The notes beneath the pieces are model-generated. The model did not search any database. It saw only the letters and a list, made by a program, of their open reading frames with translations, and was not told the DNA's origin. This document shows, in pieces, positions 44,650 through 52,789 of a DNA stretch of 64,000 nt. Numbering within the stretch: position 1 is the first letter of the stretch; every line of letters starts with the position of its first letter. The position numbers and the translations under genes were made by a program. This DNA is from Rhizomicrobium palustre (lineage in GTDB: Bacteria > Pseudomonadota > Alphaproteobacteria > Micropepsales > Micropepsaceae). Location of the stretch: the NCBI RefSeq assembly GCF_011761565.1, contig NZ_JAASRM010000001.1, forward strand, positions 806,139 through 870,138, in the 5' to 3' direction.

Positions 44650-45195
44650 TCAGGCGTGTGGGGGCGCACTTTGAAGTTCGCCAATACGCGCCGCCAGCGC
44701 GTCCACTTCATTCCAATCGGTGAACTCTACCGTCAGGCTTGGATCAGTGGGGCCTTTGGTCAAAAACATGATGAACCGAATCATCTGTTTGTCGAACCAG
44801 CGGTAGCGGGGATAATCGAGCATACCTGCTATAGCACGCGCCAGAACCGGCTTGAGCGCATGCTTGGCGATCGTCTTCTTTAAATATGTGCTGCCTTCGG
44901 CGGACTTCTTCTCCGGCTTGCGCGCGGTGAGATTCACTGAGAGCAGAACCAGCGGCGGCTTTGGCTCCGACACATCATATATAGAGAGAAATTTGTCGGT
45001 CAGCGGAAGATGCTTGCCGTAGCGCACGGCGGCGACAAGCACGACTAGCCCGGTCAATTCTCCCGGCGCGGGTAAAGCGACAGACGAATCGCGCGCGATG
45101 ACTTGGATGCCCTTCTCGCCCAGACGCGCCGCGATGCGCTCCGCGATTTTGCGGGCCTGGCCGTCATGAGAGACATAATAAAGGTGCATGGGCAT
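44650..45195 (-). CDS. hemG: HemG-like flavodoxin-domain protoporphyrinogen oxidase
   Basis: 181 residues of the flavodoxin-like HemG family, which oxidises protoporphyrinogen IX using FMN and passes electrons to quinones, allowing heme synthesis without oxygen. Typical blocks: YYVSHDGQARKIAERIA (FMN phosphate loop), AAVRYGKHLP, LLSVNLTARKPEKK, LDYPRYRWFDKQMIRFIM and GPTDPSLTVEFTDW. ATG 45189 (HLYY) is an alternative start. Most alphaproteobacteria use HemJ or HemY, so this copy is notable beside multiheme cytochromes that demand much heme. Confidence 0.87.
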   Translation of the reverse strand: MPMHLYYVSHDGQARKIAERIAARLGEKGIQVIARDSSVALPAPGELTGLVVLVAAVRYGKHLPLTDKFLSIYDVSEPKPPLVLLSVNLTARKPEKKSAEGSTYLKKTIAKHALKPVLARAIAGMLDYPRYRWFDKQMIRFIMFLTKGPTDPSLTVEFTDWNEVDALAARIGELQSAPPHA

Positions 45196-45283
45196 CCGCG
45201 CGGCAAATCACTGGACGATGGTAACGAGCCCCGACCTTCCGCACTAGTCAGCAGCGGCGAGGATCAATTCATTCATTTCACTG

Positions 45284-45389
45284 TCAAGGCCGGGCGCCGA
45301 CCCGGCCATCCAGACCAATGTCGACAGGGCGCAAACCCAAATGACGTGCGGCACAAAAATCGATGGCCGGGTCGGCGCCCGACCATGAC
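45284..45389. repeat. Inverted pair of REP-like elements
   Basis: GGCCGGGCGCCGACCCGGCCATCCA at 45288-45312 is mirrored by ATGGCCGGGTCGGCGCCCGACCAT near 45363-45386 in reverse orientation, each able to form its own hairpin. The same element occurs at 51025-51133. This is the layout of bacterial interspersed mosaic elements. Confidence 0.7.
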
Positions 45390-45436
45390 GAAACAAGATA
45401 GAGCCTAAATCTACGCCGCAGCTTTCGCCTTATTTT

Positions 45437-45805
45437 TTATGCTGCGGCTTTCGCCGCGAGGGCGCAGAGAAGGCCGAAACTTTCCGGCAGGACCCAGCCG
45501 CGCGCTTCCACGAGCTTGCCGCTGGCGGCATCTTTAGCGGCGAGGTCTGCGAAAGTGCTGTGCTGCAGCTTGGTCCGAAGCGCGGCGGCGACGGCTGTAG
45601 CCTCGAAATCGGGCTTCACCGCAAGCACAGCCTCACCGATCTGGGCTGCACCATCGCGATCGTTCAAAGCCACGAGAAGATCGTCATAGGGGCTCGGCGC
45701 ATAGCGCTTGCGCAGGAATTTGCTGGCACCCACGCCAGCAGCGCCCAGCACCACGACGCCACCGGCGCCCACGATCAGATTGCGGCGGGAAACGAGGGGC
45801 TTCAT
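45437..45805 (-). CDS. Small Tat-exported subunit of a GMC dehydrogenase
   Basis: 122 residues with a twin-arginine leader (SRRNLIVGAGGVVVLGAAG) followed by a small helical domain (YDDLLVALNDRDGAAQIGEAVLAVKPDF). It overlaps the GMC oxidoreductase by four bases (ATGA), and its form matches the gluconate-2-dehydrogenase subunit-3-like partners that escort FAD-GMC subunits through Tat; the GMC protein has no leader of its own. The C-terminal AAKAAA is duplicated just beyond the stop (45411-45429), in another frame. Assignment rests on leader and context rather than a clear domain hit. Confidence 0.72.
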   Translation of the reverse strand: MKPLVSRRNLIVGAGGVVVLGAAGVGASKFLRKRYAPSPYDDLLVALNDRDGAAQIGEAVLAVKPDFEATAVAAALRTKLQHSTFADLAAKDAASGKLVEARGWVLPESFGLLCALAAKAAA

Positions 45806-47301
45806 TTCAGCTTCCCCTTGAGATGATCGGCCAGACGCAGGGCCATGGCGACGATGCTGAGGGTCGGATTGACGGCGCCGTAGGTCGTGTAGACCGAGCT
45901 GCCCGCCAGGAAGAGATTGGCGATGCCATGCACCTTAAGATCGGCGTCCACAACGCCCTTCTTGGGATCGACATGCGCGCGAGCTGTGCCCATATGGTGA
46001 TTGCCCCAATCGATGCCGTTCAGCCACTGGCTGCGCTCTTTCATATTGAGGCGGACCATGCCGACGCGCGAGACCAGGAGCTGACGCCCGAGCTCTTTCA
46101 GCGTTTCGCGGAAGTGGTTGAGGTCGGAATCAGAAAGCTTCATCGACAGCTTGATGCGCGGCATGCCCAAGGGATCGCGCGCCGTATCGAGGGTGATGCG
46201 GCAGTCAGGATCCGGCGTCACCTCGCAGCCGCCGCCCAGCGTGAAGGCCATGGCGTGAGAGGACTCAACCCCCAGCGCCTTGGCAGTCTGCGCCACCGCG
46301 GCCTTGCCGAGATCATCGAGCTTGGTCGGGGTTTCCACGGTGATGGAGGAATCCAGGCGTCCGGCGCTGCGCCGGTATTTTTCGCTCGGGAAAAGCCCGG
46401 TGCGCAGAATGGCGCCATGCATCTCCTGCGGGTTCAAATAATAGGGCGCGAGCTTGCCGTCGAAGAGCACCATGGTCGCGATATCGCGCGGGATTGGGTG
46501 ATCGGCGAAATAGCGTCCCACAACGTCATTCTCGTTGCCGACGCCGGCCTTGTTCACATCGTTGGAGGCGAGCATCAGGCGCGCGGTTTCGATGGCGCCC
46601 GTCGCCAGCACCGCTGCTTTCGGCTTCACCTTGAAATGGCGGCCCGTGAGGGTGGCGACATCGATCTCGTCGATCTTGGCGCCATTGGAGGCGAGCCCCA
46701 GCCGGGTGACGTTAGCGTGCAGATAGGTGGTGAGATTGCGGACCTTTTTGAGGTCTTCGGCATAGCGTTCGCCGAAATGGGTGGGCAGAACGCTGCCGCG
46801 CATACGCGAGAACTCGAACCAGCGATTGGCGACGCCGCCTTCCCCTAATGTCAGGGTCGGCATTTCGCTCTGGGACCAGTTTTCGGCCTTCTCATAAAGC
46901 CATTCCCCGGCCTCGCAGAGCACTTGGGCGCGCGGGTAATAGGGCTTGATCGCCTCAAGGCCGAAGGGCCAGCCGGAATGGGGCATCCAGGCGCGTTCTT
47001 CGAACTCGATGGGGTCCATCGGACGGCTCCAGCCACCCCAGATATTGGTGCCGCCACCGAGAAAGCGCATGCGCGAGGCTTGGAGGCCAAGATAGGTGAC
47101 GCCCTCTTTCTTGCCGTTATAGAGGTCTTGGGTCGGCGCCTCGAAAGACATGCCGCCGCTTTCCAGGAGCACAACCTTGAGGTTGGTATTTGCCAGCGCC
47201 AGCGCGATGGAAATGCCAGCCGGACCACCGCCGATGATCACAAGATCAGGGGTTAAGACCGTGCCTTCGGGGACAGTGCGGGCGTCGATGAAAGCGCTCA
47301 C
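45802..47301 (-). CDS. GMC-family FAD oxidoreductase
   Basis: 499 residues. FAD-binding GGGPAG (24-29), the VVLLESGG strand and the C-terminal GMC domain with the catalytic His region GNHHMGTARAHVDP (about 437-450) and NPTLSIVAMALRLADHL are present. It is likely a periplasmic sugar or sugar-alcohol dehydrogenase of the type formed with a small Tat subunit and a cytochrome c subunit, since it lacks its own leader and both partners are adjacent. Electrons would pass to the diheme cytochrome encoded upstream. The substrate may be a glucoside, gluconate-like or other polyol; not predictable here. Confidence 0.85.
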   Translation of the reverse strand: MSAFIDARTVPEGTVLTPDLVIIGGGPAGISIALALANTNLKVVLLESGGMSFEAPTQDLYNGKKEGVTYLGLQASRMRFLGGGTNIWGGWSRPMDPIEFEERAWMPHSGWPFGLEAIKPYYPRAQVLCEAGEWLYEKAENWSQSEMPTLTLGEGGVANRWFEFSRMRGSVLPTHFGERYAEDLKKVRNLTTYLHANVTRLGLASNGAKIDEIDVATLTGRHFKVKPKAAVLATGAIETARLMLASNDVNKAGVGNENDVVGRYFADHPIPRDIATMVLFDGKLAPYYLNPQEMHGAILRTGLFPSEKYRRSAGRLDSSITVETPTKLDDLGKAAVAQTAKALGVESSHAMAFTLGGGCEVTPDPDCRITLDTARDPLGMPRIKLSMKLSDSDLNHFRETLKELGRQLLVSRVGMVRLNMKERSQWLNGIDWGNHHMGTARAHVDPKKGVVDADLKVHGIANLFLAGSSVYTTYGAVNPTLSIVAMALRLADHLKGKLK

Positions 47302-47440
47302 GGGCGCGGCCCTTTCAGTTAGGCTGAGAACGCGGCTTTGCGGCCGCCTGGGCGCATTTCTTGGCGCCTTTCAGCGCCCCCGGACAAGCCAAAATTTGTC
47401 GCAGTAGAAAGGACTTGACGGATTTTCACGCAGTCAGAGG

Positions 47441-48037
47441 TCAATCGTTCGACAGATACGAAGATAAAGCCTCGATCTGGCGGTCGGAGAGGTTTTTGGC
47501 GACCACGCTCATGACATCACTTTTGCGTTGCCCGGAGCGGAAAGCGCCCATCACCATGCGGAAATAGGCCGAGTGCTGACCGGCGATGCGCGGCATCACC
47601 CCTGCGCCCTCGCCCGCCTTGCCATGGCATTGCTGGCAGGGGTTGATGCCCTTGGAAGGATCGCCGCTCTGATAAAGCTGCGCCCCTTCGGCGGCGAGCG
47701 CCCCGCCGGTCTGCGCGCCAGTCGGCTTTTGCTGGGCGAAATACTGGGCGATCTGCGCGATGGTCTTATCGTCCAAAACCCGGGCGTTACCCCACATATA
47801 ACCGCGGGCATGGGTGTCATCGCGCTTGTGATCGCGGAAATTCTTGAGCTGTGCGCTCATATATTCAGCCTGCTGGCCATTGAGGCGGGGAAACATCGGC
47901 GAAACGCTATCGCCCCCTTGGCCATGGCATTTCTGGCAGCCCGCAATGAATTTCGGATCCAATTGCTGGGCGCAGGCCAGCGAGGAGATCAGACCAAGAG
48001 CCATAGAGGCCGCGGCGGCGAACCGGACAGTCTTCAC
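47441..48037 (-). CDS. Diheme cytochrome c (c4-like)
   Basis: 198 residues. GTG 48037 is chosen: GGGAGGA lies seven bases upstream and the protein then begins with a signal peptide (KTVRFAAAASMALGLISSLACA). Two heme motifs, CQKCH (34-38) and CQQCH (134-138), each lead a cytochrome c domain, and the spacing and RLNGQQAEYMSAQLKNF and RIAGQHSAYFRMVMGAF helices are typical of cytochrome c4. It precedes the GMC gene on the same strand with a 139-base gap and probably takes electrons from that dehydrogenase. Confidence 0.88.
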   Translation of the reverse strand: MKTVRFAAAASMALGLISSLACAQQLDPKFIAGCQKCHGQGGDSVSPMFPRLNGQQAEYMSAQLKNFRDHKRDDTHARGYMWGNARVLDDKTIAQIAQYFAQQKPTGAQTGGALAAEGAQLYQSGDPSKGINPCQQCHGKAGEGAGVMPRIAGQHSAYFRMVMGAFRSGQRKSDVMSVVAKNLSDRQIEALSSYLSND

Positions 48038-48159
48038 CTGACATCCTCCCGTGTTTGATGCGGGCGATTCTAACACGCAATGCCTTGACGCCAAACGGCT
48101 TTCACCAGGCGGCTGCTCCGCCCAAGGGGAAGCTAAGAGCAGCCCATTCCAGAACAGCC

Positions 48160-48549
48160 TTAGTGTTCTTTCAGATTGGTGGCGCGCAGAGTGACCACGG
48201 CGGCGCAGTACACGCCGACATCCTCCAGCGCCGAAGCGCCCGGCTTTCTATATTTAAGCGAAATTTCCTGCCGGGATTTGTCGATGCAGAGCTCGCTCAC
48301 CGGCGGCTGGCCCGCCTCGGCATTGCCAACCACCGTTCCGCACACCACCGTCTCCGAGTCGGAGGTTTGAGTCAGGCGGGCGGCCTGGAAATAATCCTTG
48401 GCGGTCCGAAGGTAGAGATAGCCCGCGCCTTTGACGGTCTGGACATACTGAACGTTCTTGCCGTCTGTGCAGGTGGCAACCCAGGTGGTCGCGTTCGCGG
48501 CCGTTCCCGTCAGCGCGGCCAAAGCCGCGACGAGCATGATCTTACGCAT
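48160..48549 (-). CDS. Secreted protein of unknown function
   Basis: 129 residues with a clear signal peptide (RKIMLVAALAALTGTAANA) and four Cys (CTDGK, VVCGT, LCIDK, VYCAA) that may form disulfides. ATG 48549 has GGGGA eight bases upstream; the frame start at 48606 is less plausible. I recognise no family. It lies between the diheme cytochrome and a divergent promoter region, separated by about 120 bases from the former, and its role cannot be inferred. Confidence 0.7.
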   Translation of the reverse strand: MRKIMLVAALAALTGTAANATTWVATCTDGKNVQYVQTVKGAGYLYLRTAKDYFQAARLTQTSDSETVVCGTVVGNAEAGQPPVSELCIDKSRQEISLKYRKPGASALEDVGVYCAAVVTLRATNLKEH

Positions 48550-48853
48550 GGTGTTTCCCCGGTTCGGCATTGTCGTATGCACGGAGGCCGTGCCGACTCC
48601 GGCCACCCGATCGCTTGGGTATAGTCTACACCCTGCGATGCCTCGTTTCCGCGCTACACTATGCCGCGAGAGGGGCGGCCGCGGTGGATTGGTAGTTTAT
48701 ACGTATAAAACACCAAGCATTAGCCTTGACGCGCACCTTGCCGCTCCGTAGTTCGTCTGCGAAAGTCATTTGCATAAGGTTCGAAGGGGTTTGGCCGTAT
48801 ATTCGGCGCCGTGCATCGCAAGCGCACCCTTTCTGACCGGCGGAGGCAGAACC
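48550..48853. other. Divergent intergenic region with a palindromic site
   Basis: A 304-base gap between divergent transcripts. It holds the 14-bp perfect palindrome TTTATACGTATAAA at 48696-48709, about 145 bases before the start at 48854. A similar half-site (TTTATACG) occurs before the ccmFG gene near 40517. No gene or RNA is recognised. Confidence 0.5.
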
Positions 48854-49015
48854 ATGACAGCCAAACGCAATTTCTTCACCTGGCTGAAAGATGTCGTGCT
48901 GTTCTTCGCGGCACCGGCCATTGCATTGGCCTATCTCGCCCTCTTCCCCTTCATCGGGATCATGCTCTTGAACCAGCATCTGAAGGCGAAGCGTGAGCAA
49001 AAAGCCCAAGGCTAA
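48854..49015 (+). CDS. 53-residue single-helix membrane protein
   Basis: Small protein: basic N-terminus (TAKRNFFTWLKD), one long hydrophobic helix (VVLFFAAPAIALAYLALFPFIGIMLL) and a charged tail (NQHLKAKREQKAQG). GGAGG is seven bases before ATG 48854. The frame opens at 48770, but that part adds nothing. It is the first gene of the operon with the nonaheme cytochrome and cytochrome b, 32 bases ahead of the former. It may be an assembly or stabilising subunit of that complex, as small membrane proteins often are in cytochrome complexes. No homologue recognised. Confidence 0.65.
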   Translation: MTAKRNFFTWLKDVVLFFAAPAIALAYLALFPFIGIMLLNQHLKAKREQKAQG

Positions 49016-49047
49016 AGCGGGCGGGATTTAACGACGGGCGCACCATC

Positions 49048-50361
49048 ATGGCCTCATTCTTTTCCAAAGACCGCCTCCAGCGGCATTTTCCGGGCAGCGT
49101 GATCCTTGGAGCCGTCGCGGCCCTGATGCTGTTCGCGGCCCCGTCTTTCGGCATGGGGCCGGATGACGAGAAGTGCCTCGCCTGCCATAAGAACGCGATG
49201 GAAAAGCCGCTCGCCAATGGCGAGACGCTTTCGCTTCAGATTCACGACCAGAAATTCGGCAGCTCGGTCCACGCCATGTTCGGCTGCGCGGCCTGTCACA
49301 GCGATATCGATGCGAGCAAGCATCCGAGCGCGGTGATGCCGATCGAAAGCAAGCGCGCTTTCTCGGTGGAGCGCTCCAAGGTCTGCGCCACCTGCCATAC
49401 CGATCAGGCCACCCAATGGAGCCATGGCGTGCACGCGGCGCTCGTCAAGGCGGGCAATCCTATCGCGCCGGTCTGCACCAGCTGTCACAAACCGCATGAA
49501 GTGACCAAGGGCGCCGCCCAGGCCATGGACACGGTGCCGTGCAAGACCTGCCACAGCGAAATTTTCGACGCCTATTCCAAGAGCGTGCACGGCGTCTTGC
49601 GCGGTGCTGGCCTCACCCAGGCGCCGCTCTGCTTCTCCTGCCATGGCGCCCATGACGTGAAGGTGCCGACCGAAGGCGCTGGCCTGAAGAACACCTGCTT
49701 CGGTTGCCATAAGGATGCGGAAGCAAAGCACGCTACCTGGCTGCCAAACTCGCAGCTCCACTTCAAAGTGGTAGCCTGCGTGGCCTGCCACTCGCCCAAG
49801 GCCCATCGCAAAGTCGATCTCGTGCTCTATCAGGGCAACGATAAGGATGGCACCAGCCGCCCCTTAGGCGTGCCGGCATTCGAAGGCAGCCATGATTCGA
49901 CGAAGACCGGCCCCGCTGGCCTCGACGCCATGACGCTGTTCAATGTGCTCGCCTCGCTGAATAAGCCCGGTGTGGAGCACAAGACCGCCATTCGTGGCCG
50001 ACTGACGGTTGCAAGCGGCGTGGAAGCCCATCAGCTCACCACTGCCGATCAGGCGATCTCCAATTGCGCCACCTGCCATAAGGCTGGCGCGGAAGCCTTC
50101 CAGAGCGTCTCCATCTCGGTGGCGGGCCCTGGCGGCATCCCGGAACATTATGATGTGAGCAAAGACGCGCTGCGTTCGGTGCTGTCGCTCAATTCCATCG
50201 GCGGCTTCTATGCCATTGGCGGCACGCGCGTCACCCTGCTCGATGCCTTGCTGGTCCTGATGCTGATGGTCGGCTTTGGCCTGCCCGCGCTGCATCTTAT
50301 CATCCGCTTCCTCGCCGCCCGCCCGGGCGACAAGCAAAACCAGACGCCGAAGGAGAAGTAA
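49048..50361 (+). CDS. Nonaheme membrane-anchored cytochrome c
   Basis: 437 residues. An N-terminal signal or signal-anchor segment (SVILGAVAALMLFAAPSFG) precedes nine CXXCH motifs at residues 43, 80, 113, 143, 165, 195, 217, 244 and 340, and a C-terminal membrane helix (about 396-422) fixes it to the inner membrane. Many extra His (HDQKFGSSVHAMFGC, THSHGVHA-like) can serve as distal ligands. It starts 32 bases after the 53-residue protein and ends three bases before the cytochrome b gene. The pair looks like a quinol:periplasmic cytochrome oxidoreductase of the kind used in extracellular electron transfer (compare Geobacter Cbc complexes). Direction and partner are inference. Confidence 0.88.
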   Translation: MASFFSKDRLQRHFPGSVILGAVAALMLFAAPSFGMGPDDEKCLACHKNAMEKPLANGETLSLQIHDQKFGSSVHAMFGCAACHSDIDASKHPSAVMPIESKRAFSVERSKVCATCHTDQATQWSHGVHAALVKAGNPIAPVCTSCHKPHEVTKGAAQAMDTVPCKTCHSEIFDAYSKSVHGVLRGAGLTQAPLCFSCHGAHDVKVPTEGAGLKNTCFGCHKDAEAKHATWLPNSQLHFKVVACVACHSPKAHRKVDLVLYQGNDKDGTSRPLGVPAFEGSHDSTKTGPAGLDAMTLFNVLASLNKPGVEHKTAIRGRLTVASGVEAHQLTTADQAISNCATCHKAGAEAFQSVSISVAGPGGIPEHYDVSKDALRSVLSLNSIGGFYAIGGTRVTLLDALLVLMLMVGFGLPALHLIIRFLAARPGDKQNQTPKEK

Positions 50362-50364
50362 GAC

Positions 50365-51012
50365 ATGTTGCGCAAGGTCTTAATTCATCCCCTTCCGCTG
50401 CGCATTTGGCACTGGACCAACGCGCTTGGCATGATCCTCTTGGCGCTGACCGGCATTCAGATCCGCTATGTCGATCTGATCAATATCGTCAGCTACAAGA
50501 ACGCGGTGATGATCCACAACTACACCGGCTTTGTGGTCATCGCGAATTTCTTCGTTTGGCTCGCCTTCCACCTCATCACAGCGGAATCGCGCAACTATCA
50601 CGCCGAGCTCAACCCGGTGAAGATGTTCAAGGGCTGCCTCAACCAGCTCGTCTATTACGGCTATGGCATGTTCCAGGGCTGGAAGAATCCCTTCCACATC
50701 GCCAAGTACAAGAAGTTCAACCCGCTGCAGGGCCTGACCTATCAGATCGTGATGTTCGTCTTTGTGCCCTTACAGATCCTTACCGGACTGATGCTGTGGG
50801 ACGTGACGCGTTTCTCCAAGATCGTCGATTTCCTGGGCGGCGTGCGCGTGGTTGACACGGTGCATGTGATCATCTTCACCATCATCGCCTGCTACATCCC
50901 CTTCCATGCCTATCTCGCCACGCTCGGCCGCACCCCGGGCGAGCACATCCACGCGATGATCACGGGCTATGAAGAGGTTGAGGAAGAAGACGAAGAGAAA
51001 AAGGCGGAGTAA
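50365..51012 (+). CDS. Di-heme b-type cytochrome (Ni-hydrogenase/thiosulfate-reductase b family)
   Basis: 215 residues with four helices. His residues at the helix ends (IHPLPLRIWHWTNALGM, MIHNYTGF, HLITAESRNYHAEL, DTVHVIIFTII, YIPFHAYLAT) are the usual ligands for two hemes b in the cytochrome b561/HyaC/PhsC group. It would take electrons from quinol in the membrane and hand them to the nonaheme subunit encoded upstream. The C-terminal tail is strongly acidic then basic (EEVEEEDEEKKAE). It is the last gene of the operon; REP-like hairpins follow. Confidence 0.9.
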   Translation: MLRKVLIHPLPLRIWHWTNALGMILLALTGIQIRYVDLINIVSYKNAVMIHNYTGFVVIANFFVWLAFHLITAESRNYHAELNPVKMFKGCLNQLVYYGYGMFQGWKNPFHIAKYKKFNPLQGLTYQIVMFVFVPLQILTGLMLWDVTRFSKIVDFLGGVRVVDTVHVIIFTIIACYIPFHAYLATLGRTPGEHIHAMITGYEEVEEEDEEKKAE

Positions 51013-51024
51013 TCACCCCGCATT

Positions 51025-51133
51025 CGTCATGGCCGGGCTCCGACCCGGCCATCCATGCCATCGCCGCAGATATCTTTCAAAGTTGCCAAGTTTCACGTTC
51101 GTCTGGGTGGCCGGGTCAAGCCCGGCCATGACG
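51025..51133. repeat. Inverted pair of REP-like elements
   Basis: CATGGCCGGGCTCCGACCC begins a hairpin at 51028-51057, and the reverse-oriented copy GTGGCCGGGTCAAGCCCGGCC ends at about 51129. The spacing is about 45 bases. The pair closes the nonaheme/cytochrome b operon and may also stop transcription. Confidence 0.72.
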
Positions 51134-51144
51134 GCGTTGGAGTT

Positions 51145-52608
51145 TCACACCCTCAACCCGCCCAGCGCCTCAGAGAGGAGCGCAATGCCTTCGCGCATGC
51201 GCGGCAGGTTCAAGCCGCCATAGCCGAAGATCAGCGCGCGCTCGTAAAATTTGCAGTCCTGCGCGCCAGGATCGGTAACGCCGGTGATGCGCACACCCCG
51301 TTCGCGCGCCGCCGTGATGATCGCAGAAGCTTGCGGAAAATGCTCGGGCAGGAGCCAGGTGAGCTGTGTGCCCGATTCAGTCCCTAAAAGTTTCACCTCG
51401 CCAAAATGCCCTCGCAACGTGCCAATCAAACTATCGCGCTGATCAAGGCAGAGTTTGCGCAACCGGCGCAGGTGGTGATCATATTCGCCGCTCGCCAGAA
51501 GATTAGCGATGACCATCTGCTCGAAAGATTGGCCGCCCTCGGTGCCCATGGATTTGATGGCGACAATGCCTTCGGCAAATTCGGGCGGCACCAGAAGATA
51601 ACCCAGGCAAAGCCCCGCGCCCAAGCTCTTGGTGAAGGAGCCGATGTAGAACACCAGCCCATAAGGATCGATGGTGGCGAGCGGCGGCTGGGCCACGCCC
51701 TGATAGCGCAGATCGCTGTCACTATCGTCTTCGATGATATAGGCGCCAGAACTGCGGGCCCATTCGATCAGCTCGGCGCGGCGGGCTTGCGGCAGCGATC
51801 CGCCCACCGGGTTCTGCCGCGCTGGCGTGACATAGGCCAGAGAGGCCGGGCCATCCGGCAGGGCTTCGGTGACGAGACCGGTCTCATCCACCGGCACGCC
51901 ATAGACCTGCGCCCCGCGGGTGCGGAAGAAGGTGGTGATGTCGTCATCGCCGGGCGCTTCCAGGACAACACGATCACTGTGGCGTTGGAAAAGATGCGCC
52001 ACCAGACTGCAGGCATGACGCCGCCCGGAGACCACAATGATCTGTTCCGGCGAGGCGAGTATGCCCCGCGTGGCCGCGAGATAATTGGCAATGACGTAGC
52101 GCAAGGTTTCCACACCTGCCGCAGGCCCGGGCTTTCCGAAAATCGCAGCATCAGCGAGCAGCACTTCGCGCATCCAGCGCAGCCAGACCTTTTGTGGCAG
52201 CTGCATGCTGGGATCGAGCACGGTGGGCGAAAAATCGATTCCGCCATCGGCGGGCGCAGCAGCAGGCTTTGCCGCGTAGCGCAGGCTTGGCGGATAAAGC
52301 ACGCCTTGGCGTGGCGTATCGAGCGGCGCTGTGCTGGAGGTCACCGGCTTATGCTGGCGCGGCGGCGTGGGCGAGACGAATGTCCCTATTGCGGGGCGGG
52401 TTTCAAGATAGCCTTCCGCGATCAACCGCTCATAGGCGAATAATACCGTACGGCGAGAAACCCCGACTTGTTCAGCAAGAAAGCGGGTGGCGATGACGCG
52501 CGTGTTCGGTTTCAGCTTGCCCGAGAGGATGAGCTCGCGAAGCTGTTCGAATAATTGGTCCTGCAGCGGCACCGGCGCAGTGCGGTCCAGTTGAAGCGGC
52601 AGGTTCAT
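51145..52608 (-). CDS. MocR/PdxR-type transcriptional regulator (GntR HTH plus aminotransferase fold)
   Basis: 487 residues: a GntR winged helix-turn-helix (PVPLQDQLFEQLRELILSGKLKP then ATRFLAEQVGVSRRTVLFAYERLIAEGYLETRPAIGTFV, 12-80) and a fold-type I aminotransferase domain with the PLP lysine in IGSFTKSLGAGL (about 322) and the DDSDSDLRY segment. Such MocR proteins use PLP or an aldehyde as effector. The target could be its own promoter (direct repeats at 52665-52692) or a gene elsewhere. It is separated from the GlcNAc PTS gene by 181 bases on the same strand and is not evidently part of that operon. Confidence 0.88.
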   Translation of the reverse strand: MNLPLQLDRTAPVPLQDQLFEQLRELILSGKLKPNTRVIATRFLAEQVGVSRRTVLFAYERLIAEGYLETRPAIGTFVSPTPPRQHKPVTSSTAPLDTPRQGVLYPPSLRYAAKPAAAPADGGIDFSPTVLDPSMQLPQKVWLRWMREVLLADAAIFGKPGPAAGVETLRYVIANYLAATRGILASPEQIIVVSGRRHACSLVAHLFQRHSDRVVLEAPGDDDITTFFRTRGAQVYGVPVDETGLVTEALPDGPASLAYVTPARQNPVGGSLPQARRAELIEWARSSGAYIIEDDSDSDLRYQGVAQPPLATIDPYGLVFYIGSFTKSLGAGLCLGYLLVPPEFAEGIVAIKSMGTEGGQSFEQMVIANLLASGEYDHHLRRLRKLCLDQRDSLIGTLRGHFGEVKLLGTESGTQLTWLLPEHFPQASAIITAARERGVRITGVTDPGAQDCKFYERALIFGYGGLNLPRMREGIALLSEALGGLRV

Positions 52609-52664
52609 GGCCGTTCTTGTACCAAACTAATCTCGATCCGCTCGCTATCCCCACTTTGGGGACC

Positions 52665-52692
52665 CCATTCTCAGGGGCTCCATTCCTAAGGG
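52665..52692. promoter_or_regulatory. Direct repeat upstream of the MocR gene
   Basis: CCATTCTCAGGGG (52665) and CCATTCCTAAGGG (52680) repeat with a 15-base period, 57-84 bases before the MocR start. MocR regulators often bind direct repeats, so this may be an autoregulatory site. Confidence 0.35.
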
Positions 52693-52789
52693 ACCGCACA
52701 GCCCTGTCAATTGCGGACAACCGTTATACGACTCCGCCGACGCAGACGCCGGGAAGCTAGGCCGATTCAGCTTGGATGGCGAGGGAGCG

